Notes under the pieces: model-generated
Seen by the model: the letters and a program-made list of their open reading frames with translations, nothing else
Database searches by the model: none
Told to the model about the DNA's origin: nothing
Shown: in pieces, positions 27,601 to 31,789 of the stretch
Layout: the number at the start of each line of letters is the position of its first letter
How positions within the stretch are numbered: position 1 is the first letter of the stretch
Made by a program: the position numbers and the translations under genes
IMG/VR virus record: IMGVR_UViG_3300032307_000821
Span: 1-31,789 of that record
Source of the DNA: a virus
DNA length: 31,789 bases
Strand: one strand, 5' to 3'

Positions 27601-28242
27601 TCAGGTATAGATTATCAAGTAAGACAACCTATATTTTGGCAGAAAAATTCTTGGCACAGAATAAAAGCCCTATTTAAATTTAACAGAGTAGATAATAGGG
27701 ATGAAATAAGATTGTTTGTAGATGGAAGAGAATCAGGAACAATAAGATATGGACAAGGATTATTATTCGGCCAAGGCTTTGTTTATGGTCAAGGTTCCGT
27801 TGGTCAAAATTTAGCTAAATTAATTACAGATATCAATTTTAAAGATGTAATTAATAAAATAGCTATAGGCTCTACATATAATAATATAAATATAGCGGAT
27901 GCAAGATTTGATAATTTAAAAATATCCAATTCTTATATCAATCCTATATTATGTTCAGGTTTATATATTGATGAAAATTATCAATCAAATATTGATAATG
28001 TACTTCCAGTAATAGAGGATTTATATACTTTGACATTATTAAATTTTGACACTTTAGTTGAAAAAAATACAGAATTTACAATTGTTAGAGATAAATCTTA
28101 TGGTATTTTCAATTTTATTTTAAATGTTATAGATTCATTTAAAATAATAGAATCTTCAGAAAAAAATAAGCAGATGCTAGAAGATTTAATTAGAGCACTT
28201 AAACCCGCCACTTCAAAAGTTCAAATAAACTACTACAGGTAA
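21628..28242 (+). CDS. giant baseplate/tail fibre protein with LamG-like domains
   Basis: This 2204-aa protein is the largest in the window and almost entirely beta-rich. It opens with Ig-like segments (FRVQFTSPLNPRINSSNII). Several repeats follow that share motifs with the gpJ-like protein (TPITNVFRLLNETTGEIY at P516; SDGAELWDP at D820). At about 950-975 there is a helical block (DALQGALQSFLLGPTVPSI). From about 1020 onward, LamG/concanavalin-like sections recur: GNLNFWFIPNWNG with MHLFIDGQEVPNI, IDDLTIFSRQLSDVRI (about 1770), and EGTIEFWVSPKFDTY with IRLFVDGRESGTIRYGQG (about 1865-2045). LamG modules commonly bind carbohydrates, so host surface recognition or adhesion is likely. The C-terminal 90 residues are helical. 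The place after the wedge gene suits a peripheral wedge or fibre connector. The exact counterpart in known phages is not recognised. Confidence 0.7.
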   Translation: MSNLRIVRSRVTSNTSFRVQFTSPLNPRINSSNIIIESIIPSLPNPKVLKVKVNKYLLDITVQPFTPFAYYDVTFISTNSVPFNSLNGNDFILEDGSANKTLIQAPNEENSTVKEALLNYNDNNVYNFDGTNLVSHIVDAQDKVINKALQDIGQSANDNYLEILIEDERKIRGSGAFDRLNQEGAFEVIKVGLNKTGFNNQLTFNYEEMPASVITLLRSDTYNERLSPGNSDGTFDGLVLNTKNKPVTKFTSVLINYNDGYTFNYDITQWGYQLKNNIYDQEFGSSFLLLEENQFKLSELAFDDFGIPTATDNIVISYEYKSLGRNVDEESVNVYEIIKSTREVAPPIITEFSLKHSPVVTENGLISTINGVEFLNPRSCIPFSEPHPAFQKEIPYRLEALPSFPGEYSIDYTNGRVFVYGETKGSGTGLFPPAMNYYYKKTYNDEIDYAYNSETADLAASPLRDLRGKNLFINFEYQQNLIPNIDYKANVHVEVLGERVENRIANLTSLYTKNTPITNVFRLLNETTGEIYPVNRYSDTTIFFSSNQPPRIEQIIRERASFEEILNETIIVESSFLNSNNIRIFKIQLRNNSIINSSEDAIGSSFNTSVEFSRPDLFNKELYFDDQVLPESYGYERLSVGDFVINYKDGIIWLGVTDIQNFDLGSMNYKHGFIKTKNAHITSVSNIYNNINPTSSININYNYSDFTDNTVTPTTFQLSDERFLNGDTSLPYIYNNGIISVQNDIQYIRGIYDVYDLNNNLNPINFVGNSTFSSNIISVDQTGVNFQAQSTVGLGLIVTVPFVSPGVNIVSVKSVVRISDGAELWDPTAAFSGYNVILTGYNTPFPGDEVIVNYNLGLNGGSTPVVDYDRGGYYIDYQYLADELIAYYEYGDNVIDFRESTTVNEGQEYFVTYKVGSLRDSLYNNFGTLVDIPIITSFDTSYNRENYRDALQGALQSFLLGPTVPSIKNIVKSITKINPEIIETAFQVWSLGISSLYENKIKTEGELTLQPVKYDNGVLIEKNNESIIIPLSSNLRIEDGNLNFWFIPNWNGLDNDATLTFSNLTRDGYTVSNSSIFIGSSSYNPDFINNSFSVSKFDDISPEGLPSRIFTDNGIFIFIDPDENKWKILIKDDINEIHQYKGKIETSGSFYDVNFISGLGEINDKLRTITNKIEFTLNLDGYDSLSPDGYNLSDGYIPGYSFDGINFSSDNSHYLFDFGEQNKNRFSIYKDGSGYLNFEIFDSKSKNYKVSSNIQNWSSGEKHFISTSWKIGTYEQRDEMHLFIDGQEVPNILKYGGRPEVTLGDKWRSVKPEVVLGTLTKNIFQGSTLSTTFNSVFVTDPNFNFTANGIVPGDTINILEYNFGLFTIISVMGNTIELNSPAPATYTDARYSVNPYSAVVSDEVDLSSNVAVYLLRSGQEIEIPGKNADIPSYIVSRNYLLQTVLQLLGPAQIGDQILIKTLGLNHKRNRSNVYLWNDQSLLKTILPPPVYLDEVKVFPIILPLLPIGSNNATIVGPNFVATGIIPTNVSNTTEGRTLAIRVTGDNTNFTNPVSVVITGTSSGGPTETLTFNSAEQIYTSNKWRTISNIEVTVTPYSFTRNSTAIEIKEKYSATYSEGNSLYPIIRYSFQSSSGNNLESDGSNIVSGGYFLDTDINNKLIITNPLVVAGTYTITEFISNNSVRLSPTPPSSFSSGEYKIYNTTIGRSGFQNGFFTFETAGQVGVPYNLPAGQYLFDYKSYLTIDFDYLKNEQIHIGSDINNQKQAGGIIDDLTIFSRQLSDVRIGQSSSGKSVTSLFNRLKQFVPDKETLTYISFNEFPLKNDASFYKIANKNFLQSSSSVNENFSQSLVISDKPYIFENVGNLSTFSEGTIEFWVSPKFDTYNDPNIRYYIDATSTKEEEVTSLTSTLVKIKGYTKDILYVRLATDNLNTGVNYFDGGVLLGDGQTIKLGKPLPGQTTKLKISYIPVGFNGDRISIFKDRFGFLTFNVKASGIDYQVRQPIFWQKNSWHRIKALFKFNRVDNRDEIRLFVDGRESGTIRYGQGLLFGQGFVYGQGSVGQNLAKLITDINFKDVINKIAIGSTYNNINIADARFDNLKISNSYINPILCSGLYIDENYQSNIDNVLPVIEDLYTLTLLNFDTLVEKNTEFTIVRDKSYGIFNFILNVIDSFKIIESSEKNKQMLEDLIRALKPATSKVQINYYR

Positions 28243-28244
28243 TC

Positions 28245-31193
28245 ATGAGCAATAACAGAATTTCAGTATCAAGTCCACAAAATATTTTTTTTGACTCTCA
28301 AGAGGTTGATAAAGAAGATTTAGATACAGAACAATCTCATAATAACAATAATTCTTCTGCTATTGTTCAAAACTTTTTTGGGAGTGGTATTCTATTAGAA
28401 TCACCTTTGCCAAATGTTATATTTGATTCAGATAATTTAAACTCAGTTCAAGCTGCATTATTAGCAGCTGGTAATTTTGATGGTACTGGAATATCACCTA
28501 CAAAACAAACAACTGATTCTAACTTTGGTAATCAATTAACTGTAGAACTTACTAATTCTGAGGTTTTTGGAAGATATTCGGTTAAGGTTATAATTATAGG
28601 TTTATCATTTGAGGGAGAGTTACAATTTGATAGGTTTTATTTTCATAAAAATGAAAAACAAACCACAAAAAAACATTATGCAAAAATTTTAACAATATTA
28701 TTTAATGATTTTCTTGGCAATAATAATTGCTCAAGAACATGGGGAGGAAGAGTATTAATAAGAGAAACTTTACCTTTTGAATTAAGTAGGGATGCAATAT
28801 CGGTTTCTCAAGATATTCAACCAGATATATTCTTTAGAGATTTTAAAGTATCAGATAGAAATTTAACCTTATTTCAAACCTTGCAAGAAGCGATAGGTCC
28901 AGAATATGACGCTGATAAATTACAAATAAATACTACAGGAAAACAACCGCCAAGATATTTAAATTCAGGTGATACAACCACAATAATTGGAGAAAAATTC
29001 CAAGCAACAACAAATAATATACAAGCTGTAACATTATTAATGGGTGCAGTTAAAAATTTAGATCTCCCTATTGAAGATTGGTATGATTGGACTGGAGATC
29101 TTGTTGTAGGTATTTATAAATTACAAAACTCAGTTTCATGTCCATCTGATATTGTTCCAGATTTAGCTATTGAATTTGATCCGCAATCAAAACCTATTGT
29201 TGAAGTAACTTTCAATCAACAAGAATTAAAAGATATAGGTTATGTATTAACAGATGTTGCTCAACCAATTGATTTTGTTTTTTCAAATTCTTTTGTATCA
29301 AAACCAGGAAATATAGAAGTTGGAGCTTATTACATTGTAACTGTAAGAAGATCTTCATCAAATATATCCGGAGATTTGTTTTTAGAAACAGGATATAACG
29401 TAATTGAAAATCAAAGATTATCAGTATTTAGTTCTTCTTGGGTCGATGTAGTTGAAGAAAATCTTTGGTTTCAAATATGGAGCGATTCAGCTAAATATGC
29501 ATCTGGAATGGCTTATGATTATGGAAAAGGTATGGTTGAAGAAAAAACTATACTTGATCAAAAAACAGGAGCGATTGTAGATAATGAATCTGGCTTATAT
29601 TCATTCAATTCTTCTGGTCAAAATATAAATAATATAGGAATTGTATCCGCAGCTTTATATGATTTTCAACCTGTACAAAATGAAAAAACAGGAAATAGCG
29701 TTTTTTCAAGGCAAAAATTTGTACCATCTTTTACTTTTGTAAGTTCTTCAGATTTATCTAATATAAGAAAAACAACAGATCCTCTTGTTATTGGTTGTAT
29801 GTCAGACACAAACCCAAAAGAGAATTTAAATGTAAATTTCTTTCAGAATTTGCCAGGATTAGCTAAAGGTAATACTTTTTATATAGTAAATCCAGAAACA
29901 GACTTACTATCTTTAAGGTTAATTGGTTCAAAAATAATACCCGACAATGAGTGTTTAAATTTTGAATATAGAATATTTAAAACAACCCTATGCACTGATG
30001 GTTACGGAGACGTTAATGGTGATGGTTATATCACTCAAGAAGACGTTAATAGAGCTTCTTTATTACTTGGTGAGTCAGTTCATCTTCCAAGCACTCAACA
30101 AAAGATTATAGACGGTTATGTTTCAACATTAGAGATATTAAGAGCTGATGTTGATGGAGATGGTTATGTATCTTCAATGGACGTTGAATTAATACAACAA
30201 TACGTAAATAAAAGTATAAACTCTTTCCCTATAGGAACATCATTTAATCATTTGGAAGTAGTTGTTCAACCTTCAGTTGGTAGATGGGATGGTTATTTTG
30301 ATTGTGATGGGTATATAAGATACTATGATGGTTATTCTAATAATTATTTAAATCCAGCAGATTTAAGTCCAATTGAATTGGAATATTTTGGAAATCCAAT
30401 ACCTTCTTCGATTGATAATGATAATCCTGTTGTTTGGAATGCAATTCCATTTAACTCTGTAGAATGTACCGTTCAATTCCAACCATTTTGGAAGGATTAC
30501 TTATTATCATTATCTTCAAAAGCAAAAGAAGTTCCAGTTAGTTTTTATAGTCAAGAATCAATTGTAAAAACCGAATGTGCAAGTGACGCAATGTTTAATT
30601 GTGCCGATAGAGAAGATTTACCGCCAGATTGTGATCCTGGTAGAAATGATTTCTTTGTGCCAGGAAATCTAATACTTGGAGATGGCACAGTTCTTGCAAG
30701 AGATGGAAGTCCAGTTAAACCAGATATGGAAGTGGCAATAATAAATTTGGAACTTCCATTAACTGCATTATCCGAAGCAAATATAGATATATTTAGAAAC
30801 TTTCTTGTAGATAGAGGTGATGGTTTTACAAATGCAAGTTTACCAGCTGCTAAATATTATGATTGTACAACAGTTCAAGCTGGAGATATATTATTAAATA
30901 AAATTAGGTTTAATGTATCAATACAATCTTTTGTTAAAAATATAGATGGTTATGATTATATAGATGGTTATGGAATAACTGTTGATGATATAATTGGCGT
31001 CTATATGGATCATTCAACTGGGATATTAAGGTTAACTTCAAAAGATAATGAAAATAATCCTTATTTTAGAACTTTAGTAACAAGAATACAAGTAATTGCT
31101 TATTTAAAAAAATCCGGCTGGAATAATAATATCATTACTGTTTCTGCAACTGACTTAGATAATTTAATTGTTAATTCTTTAATTTCTCCTTAA
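28245..31193 (+). CDS. baseplate/tail-associated protein with a type I dockerin domain
   Basis: This 982-aa protein begins two bases after its neighbour stops. Residues 1-60 are low-complexity (Asn/Ser). Residues 95-560 are beta-rich, with WGGRVLIRETLPFE and LEIEWYDWTGDLVVG-like strands (read as PIEDWYDWTGDLVVGIYKL). Residues 586-662 form a near-canonical dockerin: calcium loops DVNGDGYITQED (589-600) and DVDGDGYVSSMD (635-646), each followed by a helix, and the closing NSFP. A Cys-rich stretch follows (SDAMFNCADREDLPPDCDPG), then a beta-rich C-terminus. Dockerins bind cohesin domains in a calcium-dependent way, so this may be a docking point for another virion or host-surface protein, or just a calcium-stabilised spacer. 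Nine Asp-Gly-Tyr tripeptides occur, seven of them between 585 and 700. The overall family is not recognised; the dockerin is clear from sequence. Confidence 0.7.
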   Translation: MSNNRISVSSPQNIFFDSQEVDKEDLDTEQSHNNNNSSAIVQNFFGSGILLESPLPNVIFDSDNLNSVQAALLAAGNFDGTGISPTKQTTDSNFGNQLTVELTNSEVFGRYSVKVIIIGLSFEGELQFDRFYFHKNEKQTTKKHYAKILTILFNDFLGNNNCSRTWGGRVLIRETLPFELSRDAISVSQDIQPDIFFRDFKVSDRNLTLFQTLQEAIGPEYDADKLQINTTGKQPPRYLNSGDTTTIIGEKFQATTNNIQAVTLLMGAVKNLDLPIEDWYDWTGDLVVGIYKLQNSVSCPSDIVPDLAIEFDPQSKPIVEVTFNQQELKDIGYVLTDVAQPIDFVFSNSFVSKPGNIEVGAYYIVTVRRSSSNISGDLFLETGYNVIENQRLSVFSSSWVDVVEENLWFQIWSDSAKYASGMAYDYGKGMVEEKTILDQKTGAIVDNESGLYSFNSSGQNINNIGIVSAALYDFQPVQNEKTGNSVFSRQKFVPSFTFVSSSDLSNIRKTTDPLVIGCMSDTNPKENLNVNFFQNLPGLAKGNTFYIVNPETDLLSLRLIGSKIIPDNECLNFEYRIFKTTLCTDGYGDVNGDGYITQEDVNRASLLLGESVHLPSTQQKIIDGYVSTLEILRADVDGDGYVSSMDVELIQQYVNKSINSFPIGTSFNHLEVVVQPSVGRWDGYFDCDGYIRYYDGYSNNYLNPADLSPIELEYFGNPIPSSIDNDNPVVWNAIPFNSVECTVQFQPFWKDYLLSLSSKAKEVPVSFYSQESIVKTECASDAMFNCADREDLPPDCDPGRNDFFVPGNLILGDGTVLARDGSPVKPDMEVAIINLELPLTALSEANIDIFRNFLVDRGDGFTNASLPAAKYYDCTTVQAGDILLNKIRFNVSIQSFVKNIDGYDYIDGYGITVDDIIGVYMDHSTGILRLTSKDNENNPYFRTLVTRIQVIAYLKKSGWNNNIITVSATDLDNLIVNSLISP
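30000..30230 (+). other. dockerin domain coding segment (two calcium-binding loops)
   Basis: Each loop fits the type I dockerin pattern D-x-[DN]-x-D-G-x-[IV]-x-x-x-D with all calcium ligand positions kept: D589, N591, D593, D600 in the first and D635, D637, D639, D646 in the second. Each loop is followed by an amphipathic helix (VNRASLLLGE; VELIQQYVN). The spacing between loops, 46 residues, is longer than the roughly 30-35 usual in clostridial dockerins, the excess lying in the linker around HLPSTQQKIIDGY. Position 7 of both loops is Tyr. Confidence 0.8.
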
Positions 31194-31385
31194 TTTAAAA
31201 AAGAAATAATATGTATAGAATATATTTTAAAAAAATTTCCTCATGAAACTATAGTTACTAAAAACAAAAGAATATTAGGTTATGTTCAAGAAGTTAATTT
31301 AGAATTATCAAATGATTTATTAGAATATAATGATTTTAATTTTAATTTTACAAGAAAAACTTCTTTTAAAATTAAAAACGGTTCG
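31194..31385 (+). other. open coding-like stretch upstream of the last gene; start unclear
   Basis: The frame of the 97-aa gene stays open all the way back to the TAA of the preceding gene (31191-31193), 64 extra codons with no ATG, GTG or TTG. It reads like protein, for example KKFPHETIVTKNKRILGYVQ. An ATG at 31211 in another frame reads MYRIYFKKISS and stops at 31244. If the A7 run at 31229-31235 had six A residues, that ATG would join the long frame as MYRIYFKKFPHETIV. So the true gene may start at 31211 with a one-base frameshift (mutation, assembly error or programmed +1 slip), or at a non-ATG codon such as ATT at 31224. Confidence 0.5.
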
Positions 31386-31679
31386 ATGCAATATCATAAT
31401 ATTTATGATTATGATTTCTTGTTAGAATTTAATTCTGATGGTACTAAGTTAAATATAAAATATAATAATGATGGTAAATATATTAAACTTTTTTCTAAAA
31501 AAGATTTCATTGATAAATGTATTAATTTTAAATTTAAATCATCTACAAAAAATATTATAAATACATTTATTATAAATGGTTATTCTTTTTTTGAAGATTA
31601 TGATAAAATAAGCAATCTTGAAGATATTAAATCTTTTAATAAATATAAAAAATTAAAATTATTAAAAGAAATTATTTGA
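31386..31679 (+). CDS. hypothetical protein, probably the C-terminal part of a longer gene
   Basis: From the first in-frame ATG this gives 97 residues, ending at TGA. It is rich in Lys, Asn, Phe, Tyr and Ile, with alternating strands (NIYDYDFLLEFNSDGTKLNI) and a helical end (KYKKLKLLKEII). There is no good SD in front of the ATG, and the frame is open for another 64 codons upstream, so this start is probably not the natural one; a length of about 155 aa is likely if translation starts near 31211. Base composition is even more AT-rich than the tail genes, hinting at a different class of gene. There are no motifs I recognise; it may be non-structural. Confidence 0.5.
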   Translation: MQYHNIYDYDFLLEFNSDGTKLNIKYNNDGKYIKLFSKKDFIDKCINFKFKSSTKNIINTFIINGYSFFEDYDKISNLEDIKSFNKYKKLKLLKEII

Positions 31680-31712
31680 AATTATAATTTTTACAAATGG
31701 CTTTTATTAAAA

Positions 31713-31742
31713 ACGAAGTAAAATATTACTTCGTAATATTTT
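31713..31742. repeat. two competing hairpins after the last gene, possible bidirectional terminator
   Basis: acgaagtaa (31713-31721) is complementary to ttacttcgt (31726-31734), a 9-bp stem with a 4-nt loop. Alternatively aaaatatta (31720-31728) pairs with taatatttt (31734-31742) around loop cttcg. The second form ends in a short T tract, so it could stop transcription 40-60 bases after the last gene, and the A tract on the other side would serve the opposite strand. Only one of the two can form at a time. Confidence 0.5.
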
Positions 31743-31743
31743 G

Positions 31744-31771
31744 TTAGTAAATAATATATATTATTTACTAA
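31744..31771. repeat. perfect 28-bp palindrome
   Basis: ttagtaaataatat is followed directly by its exact reverse complement, with no loop. It is composed only of A/T apart from one G/C pair per arm. A palindrome of this length without a loop is more suited to protein binding or cruciform formation than to an RNA terminator. It overlaps the next palindrome. Confidence 0.7.
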
Positions 31772-31789
31772 GTAAATATTACTTAGTAA
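31765..31789. repeat. 11-bp inverted repeat with 3-nt spacer, running to the window edge
   Basis: ttactaagtaa (31765-31775) and ttacttagtaa (31779-31789) are exact reverse complements around ata. The ttagtaa/ttactaa word is shared with the preceding palindrome, so the element is a small cluster of related inverted repeats. It may continue past the window. Confidence 0.65.

Noticed and set aside
24829-31000. Diversity-generating retroelement target in the LamG/DGY-rich proteins
   Set aside because: No reverse transcriptase, template repeat or adenine-biased variable repeat was found in the window; the DGY copies use varied codons at scattered sites.
1-31789. tRNA genes, CRISPR arrays or insertion sequences
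   Set aside because: I saw no cloverleaf-like segments, no regularly spaced direct repeats, and no transposase or terminal inverted repeats; the sequence is nearly all coding on one strand.

Overview
This window looks like the tail and baseplate module of a large contractile-tailed (myovirus-type) phage or phage-like genome. It is strongly AT-rich; I estimate about 30% GC by eye and did not count it. All supported genes lie on the + strand, packed head to tail, usually with 1-base (TAATG) or 4-base (ATGA) stop/start overlaps that imply translational coupling. The order follows the usual myovirus plan: tail tube, tail assembly chaperone with a -1 frameshift, tape measure, hub and spike proteins, gp25-like wedge, gpJ-like wedge, then very large peripheral proteins. 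The host cannot be read from the sequence. The standard code is used: 14 TAA, 4 TGA and no TAG stops among the 18 gene ends seen.

Region 1 (1-2349). The window opens with the last 14 codons of an upstream gene, plausibly the tail sheath. A rho-independent terminator follows, and its 3' arm contains the ribosome-binding site of a free-standing homing-type HNH endonuclease. That enzyme has two copies of a zinc-ribbon plus HNH module, the second one decayed. Two small coiled-coil proteins of unknown role come next.

Region 2 (2350-5986). A tail-tube candidate has its own strong terminator. It is followed by a tail assembly chaperone pair joined by a textbook A_AAA_AAA slippery site directly before a TAA stop, and then by a 644-residue tape measure candidate. 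At about 1.5 Angstrom per residue that implies a tail of roughly 95-100 nm.

Region 3 (5986-18324). This holds a tail-tip/baseplate adaptor, a very large hub protein (1719 aa), a gpV/gp5-like spike with an OB-fold start and beta-helix-like end, an unusual multi-pass hydrophobic protein (681 aa), a protein of unknown role (547 aa) and a gp25-like wedge protein.

Region 4 (18325-31193). This holds a gpJ/gp6-like wedge protein (1092 aa), a 2204-aa protein with LamG-like modules, and a 982-aa protein carrying a near-canonical type I dockerin. The first two share recognisable beta-rich modules, suggesting duplication and shuffling. The last two are enriched in the tripeptide Asp-Gly-Tyr.

Region 5 (31194-31789). 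This holds a small unknown gene whose natural start is unclear (apparent frameshift at an A7 run, or a non-ATG start), followed by three to four overlapping perfect palindromes running to the window edge. The most unusual points are the dockerin in a tail protein, the membrane-like protein inside a baseplate operon, the duplicated endonuclease with a hairpin-buried start site, and the terminal palindrome cluster.
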